Assembly: GCF_001424145.1 (NCBI RefSeq) | Contig: NZ_LMQM01000001.1 | Coordinates: 558,001-622,000, forward strand | Reading direction: 5' to 3' | DNA from: Chryseobacterium sp. Leaf404 | GTDB taxonomy: Bacteria; Bacteroidota; Bacteroidia; Flavobacteriales; Weeksellaceae | Length of the DNA stretch: 64,000 nt | Shown here: positions 40,527 through 49,864 of the stretch, piece by piece | How positions within the stretch are numbered: position 1 is the stretch's first letter | How the letters are laid out: the number at the start of each line of letters is the position of its first letter | Program-made: the position numbers and the translations under genes | Notes under the pieces: model-generated | The model's database searches: none | Told to the model about the DNA's origin: nothing | What the model saw: the letters and a program-made list of their open reading frames with translations, nothing else

Positions 40527-40691
40527 ATGTATATTTAATATTTTTCTGTCGTCGTCAGTCATTCGTTTTATAAAAGCTCCGGCGCATTTCACCCAGTTTT
40601 TCTGCTCAGACTGTTTACGCAATGACCCCGTTTCGGTAAGCTGAAATGAATCATCAAACTCATGCCGTTTTCACTGTTTTCTTTAAATTTC

Positions 40692-41133
40692 TGTTTCACA
40701 AATGTAAGATTTTAAAGTCTCGCAAAAAATTGAAACTTTTAAAAGTTTTCAAAATTTTCCAAACAAAGCCCCACTCATTAATCAACACTATTTTCTTTTT
40801 TTTAATAAAGAAAGAATGAATACTGTTGTTGAGTGTTGTGAGTTTCGGGGATAACTTTAAAGCAAATACTTCATAACACTCAGTTTTACTTTAATTCATA
40901 TTTAATTCACAAAGTAAAATGCTGAAATCCTGATTTTTCTATCACTTACCAACAAATATGGATAACTTTTCCACGATACCCTTTATGAATAATCGGTCTA
41001 TGGAGAAAGTCAAGAAATGTCTGAGGAAAGTTTTTTAAAATTTGTGTCCGAAAATTTGGAGGCGACTTTCATTAGTTATTTTTTGCTCAGAAAAAAAGTT
41101 TAATTTCAACAAAGTTTTCCACAGTTATTCACA
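40692..41133. other. Candidate replication origin (clustered DnaA-box-like sites)
   Basis: The 684-bp gap between pgk and the DUF4139 gene holds several sequences near the DnaA-box TTWTNCACA. Perfect matches are TTTTCCACA (41115-41123) and TTATTCACA (41125-41133), one base apart. One-mismatch or half matches are TGTTTCACA (40692-40700), TAATTCACA (40903-40911) and TTTTCCACG (about 40967-40975), plus inverted TTATCC-type sites near 40849 and 40960. It is AT-rich, gene-free and lies 3-5 kb from two parS sites. oriC identity is inference. Confidence 0.45.
40699..40706 (-). promoter_or_regulatory. -7 element TACATTTG of pgk
   Basis: The reverse strand reads TTTTTTG-N16-TACATTTG, giving a -33/-7 pair with slightly short spacing. 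It faces pgk, whose start lies about 170 bases downstream. Confidence 0.45.
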
Positions 41134-41210
41134 ATGATGTTAACACTTATTCGACGGGAAACTAACAATTGAGATTTAATACTTAAATTTGAACATTCAA
41201 AAAAACTGAG

Positions 41211-42833
41211 ATGATGAGTAAATTCTATCTGTTTGGTCTTTCATTATTTTCCATTTCAATCTACTGTCAGAAGCCCGTCTTTGCTGAAGCTGAGCTGAAA
41301 ACTGCGACAGTGTATGAGCAATCGGGAGAGCTTTTTTCTACGACCTCTTTTAAAATTCCGAAAGGAAGTTCTGAAATCATCATCACCAATATTGCTGAAA
41401 ACATTGATCAGAATTCGATCAAACTGGGAAGTAAGAATAAAATTTCTATTCTCACATATCGTTTTTCAAATGACGTAGAGATGTATGCGGTAGCTTTAGA
41501 TAAGAAAAATCCGCAGCATAAAATTGTTTTAGACAGTATTGATCTGGCTAATAATAAGTTAGAAATTCTAAATTTAGAGAGAAATACACTTTCAAAAAGT
41601 CTTGAAATTTTAGATCGAAACCAAACCATTAATGCGGGCTCGACATCTTACGCTTCCGAGGTTTCAAAATTGTTGAAATACAATCAGAAGAAAAGGCTGG
41701 AACTGGGCACAGAGTTGGTAAAAAATCAGGAAATTATCAATACATGGCAGGAAAAACTCAGCCGTCTGGAGACGAAATTTAATTTGAATAATCAGGAAAG
41801 AGAAAATTATCCGAAAGGTAAACTCATCCTTCAGGTTTCTGCTGAAGCCAATGAAAATGTAAATCTTGATATTAAATATAACGTCAACAATGCCTCATGG
41901 AGACCTTATTATGATGTAATTGCCAATGGTTTGGGAAATAAAATCAATCTGGGTTACAAAGCGATGGTTCGGCAGAATTCCGGTTTAGACTGGAAAAACG
42001 TGAAGATGAACTTGATTTCGGGATATCCGAATCAGCAAAGAATAATTCCACAGTTGGGTGTTTGGCAACTATATTATCAACCTCAGGAAGACATGCAGGC
42101 TGCGGTTTCTTCTATTCAGGGAAAAGCTTCCGGCGTTTCTGTAAGAGGAAATTCTACGGCATCGGTATCAGCAGTTTCTGACGTAGCTATTACCGGACCG
42201 AGAAATGTGGTTTCTCAAAATCAGTTAAATTTAAGCTACGAACTGGAAGATAAATTCACGATTTTATCAAATAATAAAGACAACAGCATTAATCTGAATT
42301 CCACAGATATTCCTGCAAACTTTGTTTATTCTGCGGTTCCAAAGTACTCCAATTCTGCATTTTTGGTAGCTGAAATTGAAAATTTAGACAAATACAATTT
42401 GATTCCTGCCGAAGCAAATATTGTGTTTGAAGATACCAACGTTGGCAAAACTGTGATCAATCCTGAAACTACCGACAGCAAGATGATTCTGACCTTGGGA
42501 GAAGACCGGAGGATCAGCATCAAAAGGCAGCCTGTGAAAGATAAAACCTTTACAAAAAGCATTTCTTCCACGAATAAAGAACAGCAGTTTGCTTTTGAAA
42601 TTACAGTGAGAAACAACAAAAGTGAGAAAATAAAAATCAAGCTGAAAGACCAGATTCCGATCACTACAGACAAGCAGATTATCATCTCGATGGTTGATAA
42701 AGGAAATGCAGAATACGATGAAAAGACAGGAATTCTAACTTGGAATGTTTCTCTGAATGCTAATGAAACGCAGAAAATCAATTTCTCATATAAAGTTAAT
42801 TCACTAAAAAGCAGTGATTTGAGAGGTTTGTAA
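41211..42833 (+). CDS. DUF4139 (mucoidy inhibitor MuiA-like) secreted protein
   Basis: The 540-aa protein has a signal peptide (FYLFGLSLFSISIYCQ), a DUF4140-like N-terminal domain (AELKTATVYEQSGELFSTTSF), a coiled coil at about 105-205, and a DUF4139 C-terminal beta domain (VNNASWRPYYDVIANG, VRNNKSEKIKIKLKDQIP). An inserted segment near residue 305 (SSIQGKASGVSVRG) resembles the TonB-receptor plug motif of SusC-type proteins. Function unknown; it is probably periplasmic. The start may be 41211 or the next ATG. Confidence 0.83.
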   Translation: MMSKFYLFGLSLFSISIYCQKPVFAEAELKTATVYEQSGELFSTTSFKIPKGSSEIIITNIAENIDQNSIKLGSKNKISILTYRFSNDVEMYAVALDKKNPQHKIVLDSIDLANNKLEILNLERNTLSKSLEILDRNQTINAGSTSYASEVSKLLKYNQKKRLELGTELVKNQEIINTWQEKLSRLETKFNLNNQERENYPKGKLILQVSAEANENVNLDIKYNVNNASWRPYYDVIANGLGNKINLGYKAMVRQNSGLDWKNVKMNLISGYPNQQRIIPQLGVWQLYYQPQEDMQAAVSSIQGKASGVSVRGNSTASVSAVSDVAITGPRNVVSQNQLNLSYELEDKFTILSNNKDNSINLNSTDIPANFVYSAVPKYSNSAFLVAEIENLDKYNLIPAEANIVFEDTNVGKTVINPETTDSKMILTLGEDRRISIKRQPVKDKTFTKSISSTNKEQQFAFEITVRNNKSEKIKIKLKDQIPITTDKQIIISMVDKGNAEYDEKTGILTWNVSLNANETQKINFSYKVNSLKSSDLRGL

Positions 42834-42869
42834 ATCAGAAATAAATTTAAAATCTAATATAAAAGTAAA

Positions 42870-43304
42870 ATGAAAAGAAAAATCGCAATTGCCGGAGACC
42901 ACGCCGGTTTTGAGTACAAGGAAATTCTGAAAAAACATCTTGAAGAACAGTTTGAAGTTCAGGATTTCGGAACTTTTTCTACCGATTCTGTGGATTATCC
43001 GGACTTTGTACATCCTGCAGCGACCTCAGTTGAAAACGGCGAAAACGAATTGGGAATCCTGATCTGCGGAAGCGGAAACGGTGTGCAGATCACAGCAAAC
43101 AAACATCAGAAAATCCGTTGTGCACTTTGCTGGATGCCTGAAATTGCTGAGTTGGCAAGACAGCACAATGATGCAAATATGATTTCGATTCCTGCGAGAT
43201 TTATTGCAAAAGAAGTAGCGATAGAAATTGCAAATAAGTTTCTAAATACTCCTTTCGAAGGTGGAAGACACCAGAACAGAGTAGATAAAATAGCAGTTTG
43301 CTAA
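42870..43304 (+). CDS. rpiB: Ribose-5-phosphate isomerase B
   Basis: RpiB interconverts ribose 5-phosphate and ribulose 5-phosphate in the pentose phosphate pathway. The 144-aa protein has AIAGDHAGFEYKEILKKHL, the DYPDFVH substrate loop, the catalytic Cys in LICGSGNGVQITANKH and the phosphate Arg region GGRHQNRVDKI. It is a little shorter than E. coli RpiB but complete. It ends at a strong hairpin. Confidence 0.94.
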   Translation: MKRKIAIAGDHAGFEYKEILKKHLEEQFEVQDFGTFSTDSVDYPDFVHPAATSVENGENELGILICGSGNGVQITANKHQKIRCALCWMPEIAELARQHNDANMISIPARFIAKEVAIEIANKFLNTPFEGGRHQNRVDKIAVC

Positions 43305-43312
43305 AAAACATA

Positions 43313-43345
43313 AAGGCTTGTAATTCAGTTTGCAAGCCTTATTTA
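43313..43345 (+). terminator. Terminator of rpiB
   Basis: AAGGCTTG (43313-43320) pairs exactly with CAAGCCTT (43333-43340), followed by ATTTATTTTT. Confidence 0.78.
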
Positions 43346-43546
43346 TTTTTTATTTTATATATTTGCAGAGTCCAACGGTCATTACTCAACTGTTGATTCC
43401 TCCAAAAATTTCAGATATTTTAAAAAAGATTATCAGAAATATTTCCCCACTCTTCTCCATATTTGTTTTAAATTTATACAAAACTAAGTCTGAGCTGTAA
43501 AATTGATTAATATTAAAAATCATGCACTCAAAGTCTATACTCATTA

Positions 43547-44569
43547 ATGTTAGAAAATTCTCAAATAGTATTTATTTCTGAAATCAAAAGCAAAGTAAGA
43601 AATGCCCAGTATGAAGCGATGAAGGCAGTAAATGTTGCTTTGATTAATCTGTATTGGGAAATTGGAAAATCTATCTCTGAAAATCAAGTCGAAAACTGGG
43701 GTAAATCGATTGTTCCGACGCTGTCAAAGGAACTTCAAAGCGAGTTTCCTGGAGTTGGTGGATTTTCGACAACAAATTTATGGTTGATGACTCAGTTTTA
43801 TACTGAATATCAATCTGTTGAAAATCTCCATCCATTGGTTGGAGAAATTAGCTGGTCTAAACATATTGTTATTTTAAACAAATGTAAAGATCCAAAAGAG
43901 AGAGAATTTTATATTCTTTCAACCAAAAAATATGGTTGGACAAAGAATGTTCTCATTCATCAAATAGAAAATCAAACCTTCCAAAAGTATCTTGTCAATC
44001 AAACCAATTTTGATGAAACATTACCGGAAAAAATTAGAAATCAAGCTATTTTAGCAGTCAAGGATGAGTATATTTTTGATTTTTTAGGAATTGAGGAAGA
44101 GCATTCTGAGAAAGATTTAGAATTAAAATTGATTCAAAATATAAGAGGATTTCTGCTTGAACTGGGCAGTGATTTTTCATTCATTGGAAATCAGTTTAAA
44201 GTTGAAGTTTCTCAAAAGGAATACTTCATTGATCTGCTGCTATTTCATCGAAAGTTGCAAAGCCTTGTCGCAGTAGAATTGAAAATAGGAGAATTTTTAC
44301 CTGAATATAAAGGCAAAATGGAATTCTATTTGAATCTTCTGAATGATAAAATAAAATTGCCACACGAAAATGAAGCCATAGGAATCATCATTTGTAAAAG
44401 TAAAGACCGCACTATTGTCGAATACTCATTAAAATCAAGTAATTTACCAATAGGAGTTGCAACCTACTCCACTTCAGAAAAACTTCCAAAAAATTATCAG
44501 GAATTATTGCCAAATACAAAAGAATTATCAGAGAAGTTTGATAATTATATTAAAAATTTAAAAGAATAA
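43547..44569 (+). CDS. PDDEXK nuclease-domain protein (DUF1016/YhcG family)
   Basis: The 340-aa protein has the DUF1016 N-terminal helical domain (LINLYWEIGKSISENQ, FSTTNLWLMTQFYTEY). The C-terminal PDDEXK-like nuclease domain contains YFIDLLLFHRKLQSLVAVELKIGEF, in which D and E-x-K form the expected catalytic trio, and the conserved KGKMEFYLNLLND. YhcG-type proteins are accessory genes often found with restriction or defence loci, but none is visible here. It is 1 bp ahead of rnr yet unrelated to it, so it probably inserted upstream. A -7-like TATATTTG lies at 43358-43365. Confidence 0.85.
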   Translation: MLENSQIVFISEIKSKVRNAQYEAMKAVNVALINLYWEIGKSISENQVENWGKSIVPTLSKELQSEFPGVGGFSTTNLWLMTQFYTEYQSVENLHPLVGEISWSKHIVILNKCKDPKEREFYILSTKKYGWTKNVLIHQIENQTFQKYLVNQTNFDETLPEKIRNQAILAVKDEYIFDFLGIEEEHSEKDLELKLIQNIRGFLLELGSDFSFIGNQFKVEVSQKEYFIDLLLFHRKLQSLVAVELKIGEFLPEYKGKMEFYLNLLNDKIKLPHENEAIGIIICKSKDRTIVEYSLKSSNLPIGVATYSTSEKLPKNYQELLPNTKELSEKFDNYIKNLKE

Positions 44570-44570
44570 A

Positions 44571-46721
44571 ATGCAAAAAAAAAATAAATACATAAGTCAG
44601 AAAAATGACTCAAAGCTCGTGGAAATTGGGAGATTGATTCTCCGTTTCATGAATCAGAACCAAACAAAAGTTTATAATTACAAACAGATCTCAGACGGGA
44701 TTGATCACAAAAACCCGAGACAGCGGGAGATGGTGATTCAGGCTTTGCACAAATTATTGTCGAGCCAGAGAATTAAAGAAACCGATAAAGGTAAGTACAG
44801 CATCAATCTTAATATTGAAGGTACTTTAACGGGAACCATCGATTTTAACCAAAGCGGAAATGCCTACGTCACTGTGGAAAACATGAAAGACGATATTTTC
44901 GTGCATGCGAAAAACGTGAAAGATGCTTTGCAGGGCGATAAAGTTTTAATTGTCACCTACAATTTCAAAGGAAAAAAACTCGAAGGTTCCGTTTTGGAAG
45001 TTCTGGAGAGAAAAAGATCTGAATTTGTGGGAACTTTCCAACTCGTTCCTCACAAGGAATTTGGATTTGTTGTTTGCGATAAAAAAACGATCAACACAGA
45101 CATTTTTATTCCGAAAGGAAAAATAAATGGTGCGGAAAACGGCAATAAAGTCGTAGTAAAAATGACCGAATGGAAGCCCGGAGACAAAAATCCTGAAGGC
45201 GAAATTCTGCAGGTTTTGGGTAATCCCGGCGATCATGAAACCGAAATCCACTCTATTCTCGCAGAATATGGTTTACCATACGAATTTCCTGAAGAAGTAG
45301 AAAGTGATGCCGACAAAATTGACCGCCGGATTACAGATGAGGAAGCTGCAAAACGCTGGGATATGCGCGATGTTTTGACCTTTACGATTGACCCGAAAGA
45401 TGCCAAAGATTTCGATGATGCCTTATCAATGAGAAAACTGGACAATGGAAATTGGGAAGTAGGTGTTCACATTGCAGACGTTTCTCATTACGTGATTCCG
45501 GGAACTATTCTGGATGATGAGGCTTATGAAAGAGCGACATCAGTTTATCTTGTAGACCGCGTTGTACCGATGCTTCCGGAGGTTTTGAGTAACGATGTTT
45601 GTTCGCTCCGTCCGAATGAAGATAAATATACATTCTCTGCCGTTTTTGAATTGAATGACAAAGCCGAAATCCAGAAAGAATGGTTTGGAAGAACCGTTAT
45701 TCACTCCGACAGAAGGTTTACTTACGAAGAAGCTCAGGAAAGAATTGAGACCAAAGAAGGCGATTTGCAGGAGGAAATCAACACTTTGGATGGTTTGGCT
45801 AAAATCATGCGTGCAGAACGTATCAGAAACGGTGCAATTACCTTTGACAGAAGCGAAGTGCGTTTCAATTTAGATGAAAACAACCAGCCGATTGGCGTTT
45901 ACTTCAAAATCAGTAAAGATTCGAATCATTTGATTGAAGAATTTATGCTTTTGGCGAATAAAAAAGTATCGGAATTTGTTTCACTTAAAAAAGGAAGACC
46001 TAATCAAAATACATTTATTTACAGGGTTCACGACGATCCGGATCCTGCTAAATTAGAGGCGTTGAGAGATTTTGTTTCCACTTTCGGATACAAGATAGAT
46101 TTGGCGAATACCAAAAAAGTTGCTGAATCTTTGAATACTTTGCTTAAAGACGTCAAAGGGAAAGGCGAAGAAAATATGATTGAAACTTTGGCAATGCGAA
46201 GCATGAGCAAAGCGGTCTACTCTACAGAGCCGATTGGTCACTACGGTCTGGGGTTTGATTATTATTCGCACTTCACATCTCCTATCCGTCGTTATCCGGA
46301 CTTGCTTGCCCACAGATTGCTTCAGCATTATCTGGATGGCGGTAAATCTCCGGACAGAAACGAACTGGAAGAAAAAGCAAAACACTGCAGCGCAAGAGAA
46401 CGTCTGGCTGCCGATGCAGAGAGAGATTCCATCAAATTCATGCAGGTAAAATTCATGGAAAAACATTTGGGAGAAACCTTCACTGGTGTGATTTCCGGAG
46501 TTGCAGAATTCGGTTTTTGGGTACAGATTCCTGAAAACGGTGCAGAAGGTTTAATTAAACTCCGCGATTTGATGGATGATTCCTACACCTACGACAAAGC
46601 AACACATGCAGTCTATGGTTCCCGTACAGGAAACAGATATCAGCTGGGAGATGAGTTACAAATTAAAGTAATAAAAGCCAATTTAATTGCAAAACAGCTT
46701 GATTTTAAGATTGTTGAATAA
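44571..46721 (+). CDS. rnr: Ribonuclease R
   Basis: RNase R is a 3'-to-5' exoribonuclease that degrades structured RNA. The 716-aa protein has the N-terminal OB/cold-shock region (GTIDFNQSGNAYVTVENM) and the RNB domain with the acidic DPKDAKDFDDALS, HIADVSHYV and the PMLPEVLSNDVCSLRP block. A C-terminal S1 domain follows (GETFTGVISGVAEFGFWVQI). Length and order are normal. Its stop overlaps the ATG of the following hypothetical gene (TAATG). Confidence 0.96.
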   Translation: MQKKNKYISQKNDSKLVEIGRLILRFMNQNQTKVYNYKQISDGIDHKNPRQREMVIQALHKLLSSQRIKETDKGKYSINLNIEGTLTGTIDFNQSGNAYVTVENMKDDIFVHAKNVKDALQGDKVLIVTYNFKGKKLEGSVLEVLERKRSEFVGTFQLVPHKEFGFVVCDKKTINTDIFIPKGKINGAENGNKVVVKMTEWKPGDKNPEGEILQVLGNPGDHETEIHSILAEYGLPYEFPEEVESDADKIDRRITDEEAAKRWDMRDVLTFTIDPKDAKDFDDALSMRKLDNGNWEVGVHIADVSHYVIPGTILDDEAYERATSVYLVDRVVPMLPEVLSNDVCSLRPNEDKYTFSAVFELNDKAEIQKEWFGRTVIHSDRRFTYEEAQERIETKEGDLQEEINTLDGLAKIMRAERIRNGAITFDRSEVRFNLDENNQPIGVYFKISKDSNHLIEEFMLLANKKVSEFVSLKKGRPNQNTFIYRVHDDPDPAKLEALRDFVSTFGYKIDLANTKKVAESLNTLLKDVKGKGEENMIETLAMRSMSKAVYSTEPIGHYGLGFDYYSHFTSPIRRYPDLLAHRLLQHYLDGGKSPDRNELEEKAKHCSARERLAADAERDSIKFMQVKFMEKHLGETFTGVISGVAEFGFWVQIPENGAEGLIKLRDLMDDSYTYDKATHAVYGSRTGNRYQLGDELQIKVIKANLIAKQLDFKIVE

Positions 46722-47233
46722 TGACTAAAACGGATAAATATATTCTTTTCAGTATCTTAAATGTTATTTTACTTATTACTGTAATGTTTAAAACTGTTGT
46801 CAATTTTTATCTGTTTATTATCATTATTAGCTTGATCTGTTTTTTCATTAATAAGTTAATCAATAAAAAGCTCATCAAAATTAAAAACGGAGATAAAAAA
46901 TATTTTTTCTCCGTTACTTTTCCTCTTACAGTTAATTGTTTTTTTCTAATAAATTATTTCACAGGGATGAATCCCCAAAAAGAAACGTATTGCTTTAAAA
47001 ATATGATTTCTGAAGTTGGTGGTCGAAATAGTCATCAAAAAGGAAAAACTACTTATATTTATCTCAGTGAGAATGCCTATCCGTACTCATATATGACAAG
47101 AAGTTTTCTTATCGATTACAAAAGAATGTGGGGTAATAATCAAATAATATATACTTTTGAAAGAGGTATTTTTGGTTTGAAAGCCAGAAAAAATTTTCAA
47201 TTTGTGTATAATGAAAATTGTCCTGAGAATTAG
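46721..47233 (+). CDS. Hypothetical membrane protein coupled to rnr
   Basis: I do not recognise the family. The 170-aa product has three hydrophobic segments within the first 90 residues (YILFSILNVILLITVMF, FYLFIIIISLICFFI, VTFPLTVNCFFLINYF). A soluble, basic C-terminal half follows with no clear motif. It is AT-rich, more so than its neighbours. The 1-base overlap with the rnr stop suggests coupled translation. A terminator follows at 47272-47298. Confidence 0.65.
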   Translation: MTKTDKYILFSILNVILLITVMFKTVVNFYLFIIIISLICFFINKLINKKLIKIKNGDKKYFFSVTFPLTVNCFFLINYFTGMNPQKETYCFKNMISEVGGRNSHQKGKTTYIYLSENAYPYSYMTRSFLIDYKRMWGNNQIIYTFERGIFGLKARKNFQFVYNENCPEN

Positions 47234-47271
47234 ATGTAGCCGAAAAAGAATTTTAAATACTAAAGAGACTT

Positions 47272-47298
47272 GTACGAAAGTGACGGTCTCTTTTTTTT
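47272..47298 (+). terminator. Terminator of the rnr transcript
   Basis: AAAGAGAC (47272-47279) pairs with GTCTCTTT (47286-47293), then a T run. Stem and tail are strong. Confidence 0.75.
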
Positions 47299-47382
47299 GT
47301 TTTAAAATATAAAATAAAACAACCCTCTTTTTAAACTCAAATAAAAATATAATCTTTAAATTTGAATTTGAAACAATTCTGA

Positions 47383-48069
47383 ATGTTTGAACTCATATTT
47401 TCTGCCATAGGTTTAGGCTTTATGCTGAGCCTCGTTTTTATTGGTCCTATTTTTTTCCTCCTGATAGAAACCAGCTTTACAAGAGGTCCTAAGCATGCTT
47501 TGGCATTAGATTTTGGGGTGATTACGGCAGATCTGCTCTGCATCATTGCAGCATATTACGCAAGCGCAGACATTGTGCAGCTCATAGACAAGCATCCCGG
47601 TTTCTACAGAATTACGTCAATATTAATTCTTGCCTACGGAATTATTATGATCGTTACCAAGACCAAAATGCACATGCCCGGAGAAGAAAAACTCATCAGC
47701 CAGAATTATTTTAAAACATTTCTAAACGGATTTTTACTCAATATTCTGAACGTGGGCGTCATTCTTTTCTGGCTCGTTACGGTAATTGGTGTGAGAAACC
47801 AGTATCCAGACACAGAAACGCTGATTCTATATCTTACAATCGTGATTGCAACCTATCTTGTAATAGATTTTGCTAAAATTTTCCTTTCAAAACAATTTCA
47901 CGACAGACTCAACCAGAAACTGGCAAACAACATCAGAAAAGGAGTAGGAATTGTTTTGATTATCTTCAGTTTTTTCATTTTCCTGCAAAGTTTTAAAATG
48001 TTTAATCAGTTTGACAAACGTCTGGAGGAAGCCGAAAAAAAAGAATTAAAATATAAAAAAGACAGATAA
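47383..48069 (+). CDS. LysE-family translocator
   Basis: The 228-aa inner-membrane protein has the LysE/RhtB layout of five to six helices. The N-terminal signature is GFMLSLVFIGPIFFLLIETSFTRGPKHALALDFGVITADLL, whose G-P and D residues are typical of amino-acid exporters. The substrate cannot be predicted. It is followed 30 bp later by LD-carboxypeptidase on the same strand. Confidence 0.85.
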   Translation: MFELIFSAIGLGFMLSLVFIGPIFFLLIETSFTRGPKHALALDFGVITADLLCIIAAYYASADIVQLIDKHPGFYRITSILILAYGIIMIVTKTKMHMPGEEKLISQNYFKTFLNGFLLNILNVGVILFWLVTVIGVRNQYPDTETLILYLTIVIATYLVIDFAKIFLSKQFHDRLNQKLANNIRKGVGIVLIIFSFFIFLQSFKMFNQFDKRLEEAEKKELKYKKDR

Positions 48070-48099
48070 TTTTTAGTTAAAGAAAACATCAACTGATCC

Positions 48100-49029
48100 A
48101 TGAAAATATTTCCAAAGCCACTCAAAAAACACGATAAAATAGCCATCATTTCTCCGGCAGGATCTGTAGAGCCTTCCCAGTTGGAAAAGGGAATTCAAAT
48201 GATAAAATCCAAAGGTTTTGAACCTGTATTAGGTGAAAATCTCTACACAAAATTCTCAAACGGGTACAGCTACGCCGGAACCGAAGAGCAGAGAATAAAA
48301 GATATAAACTGGGCGTTAAATGATCCCGAAATTTCTGCAGTCTGGGCCTCCAGAGGCGGTTACGGTTGCCAGCACCTGCTGGAACATTTAAACTTAAAAG
48401 GTTTTGGCAAAGATCCGAAATGGTATATCGGGTATTCTGATAACACCGTAATCCAAAGCTATCTGCTGAAAAAAGGTTTTGCCTCCATTCACGGGCAAAC
48501 CATCAAAACTTCAAGCTTTGGCGTTACCGATGAAAGTTATGATCTCACATTCAATATTTTGAAAGGAAAAGCTCTAAAATATACTTTAAAAGCCAGTCAG
48601 CTTAACAGAGATGGGAATGTGGATGGTGAACTGGTCGGAGGAAATTTAGCCCTCGTTTACGCACTTTTAGGAACAAAATATTCTTTTGATTTTAAAGATA
48701 AAATTCTCTTCATCGAAGATATTGGCGAAAACTTCTATGCCTTAGACCGAATGATAATGAGTCTTGAACTTGCAGGGGTTTTTAGCAAAATTAAAGGCTT
48801 AATCATAGGAGGAATGACTAATATGGGAGACGAAAAAGAAAATAAACAGTACGGCGAAAGCTTTGACGGGTTTGCCTACCAATTGATTTCAGACAGGATT
48901 TCAAAATATGATTTTCCTGCAGTTTTCGGTTTCCCGAATGGGCATATACATAACAATATTCCCCTCATTATTGGTTCCGAAGTTGCATTAAAAGTGGGAA
49001 AGAATGTTTCGTTAACCTTCAGTCACTAA
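48100..49029 (+). CDS. LD-carboxypeptidase (S66 family)
   Basis: S66 peptidases remove the terminal D-alanine from muropeptide tetrapeptides during cell-wall recycling. The 309-aa protein has ASRGGYGCQHLLEHL, the nucleophile Ser in YIGYSDNTVIQSYL, the Glu in FIEDIGENFYALDRMI and the His in FGFPNGHIHNNIPL, the Ser-Glu-His triad of the family. There is no signal peptide, so it acts in the cytoplasm. A DoxX-like membrane gene follows 1 bp later. Confidence 0.92.
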   Translation: MKIFPKPLKKHDKIAIISPAGSVEPSQLEKGIQMIKSKGFEPVLGENLYTKFSNGYSYAGTEEQRIKDINWALNDPEISAVWASRGGYGCQHLLEHLNLKGFGKDPKWYIGYSDNTVIQSYLLKKGFASIHGQTIKTSSFGVTDESYDLTFNILKGKALKYTLKASQLNRDGNVDGELVGGNLALVYALLGTKYSFDFKDKILFIEDIGENFYALDRMIMSLELAGVFSKIKGLIIGGMTNMGDEKENKQYGESFDGFAYQLISDRISKYDFPAVFGFPNGHIHNNIPLIIGSEVALKVGKNVSLTFSH

Positions 49030-49030
49030 A

Positions 49031-49381
49031 ATGTATTACTCAAAATTTATACTTGCCTCTCTTCTTATTACAGCTGGGATTTTTCATTTCATAAAACCTC
49101 AGTTTTTCATGAAAATTATGCCTGATTACATTCCGCTGCATCTGCAGATGGTTTATATCAGTGGCATCGTAGAAATTTTGTGTGGCACTCTCCTACTTTT
49201 CCCCGAAACTCAAAAGTGGGGAGCATGCCTTTCCATTGCTTTATTTATAGCAGTTTTTCCCGCCAATATTGAAATGGCAAGAAAGTTTTACGAAATCCAT
49301 CACAAATATTTTTGGCTGACTGTTTTAAGACTTCCATTGCAGATTGTTTTGATCTGGTGGGCGTATCAGTTCAGAAAATAA
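49031..49381 (+). CDS. DoxX-like small membrane protein
   Basis: The 116-aa protein has four hydrophobic segments and the DoxX-type pattern FILASLLITAGIFHFIKPQFFMKIMP, MVYISGIVEILCGTLLLF and WWAYQF. Function is unknown, though such proteins are linked to redox or membrane homeostasis. Tight coupling (1 bp) to LD-carboxypeptidase suggests one transcript. Confidence 0.78.
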   Translation: MYYSKFILASLLITAGIFHFIKPQFFMKIMPDYIPLHLQMVYISGIVEILCGTLLLFPETQKWGACLSIALFIAVFPANIEMARKFYEIHHKYFWLTVLRLPLQIVLIWWAYQFRK

Positions 49382-49430
49382 AGAAACAAAACTCTCAGAC
49401 ACTCCAAACCTACAATTCTCCTACCCACCA

Positions 49431-49802
49431 ATGGCAGATCACAACGACTTAGGAAAAGAAGCAGAAAATCTTGCAGCAGAATATTTACTTAAAAATGAAT
49501 ATAAAATTCTCGTGAGAAATTTCCGTTTCAAGAAAAATGAAGTAGATATCATTGCCGAAAAAGATAATCTGATTGTTGTAGTTGAAGTGAAAGCCCGTTC
49601 AACGGATTTCTTTATTCTGCCTCAGGAAGCTGTGACAAAAGGAAAAATTAAATCAATTGTTTTGGCGGCGAATCATTTTATGGAAGAATTTAATAAAAAT
49701 CAGGAAGTTAGATTTGACATTATTTCCGTTCTTCCAGACCAAAAAGGAAACCTCGAAATAGAACATATTCCGGATGCTTTTCAGGCATTCGATGCAAATT
49801 AA
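49431..49802 (+). CDS. YraN/UPF0102-family nuclease-like protein
   Basis: The 123-aa protein has the YraN motifs GKEAENLAAEYLLKNEYKIL, NEVDIIAEKDNLIVVVEVKAR (the E-V-D...E-V-K nuclease-like core) and RFDIISV. The family is Holliday-junction-resolvase-like and of uncertain role. The length is normal. Confidence 0.9.
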   Translation: MADHNDLGKEAENLAAEYLLKNEYKILVRNFRFKKNEVDIIAEKDNLIVVVEVKARSTDFFILPQEAVTKGKIKSIVLAANHFMEEFNKNQEVRFDIISVLPDQKGNLEIEHIPDAFQAFDAN

Positions 49803-49864
49803 AATTAAGGTATAAAGTATTATCGTACTTTGTACAACGTACAATCATACATTTTTACAAGAAA

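Noticed and set aside
40527..40622. Longer N terminus for pgk
   Set aside because: The extra 32 residues have no Pgk similarity and the conserved start is at 40526.
43366..43546. tRNA or riboswitch in the gap before the PDDEXK gene
   Set aside because: No cloverleaf pairing or conserved loops; only a possible TATATTTG element was found.
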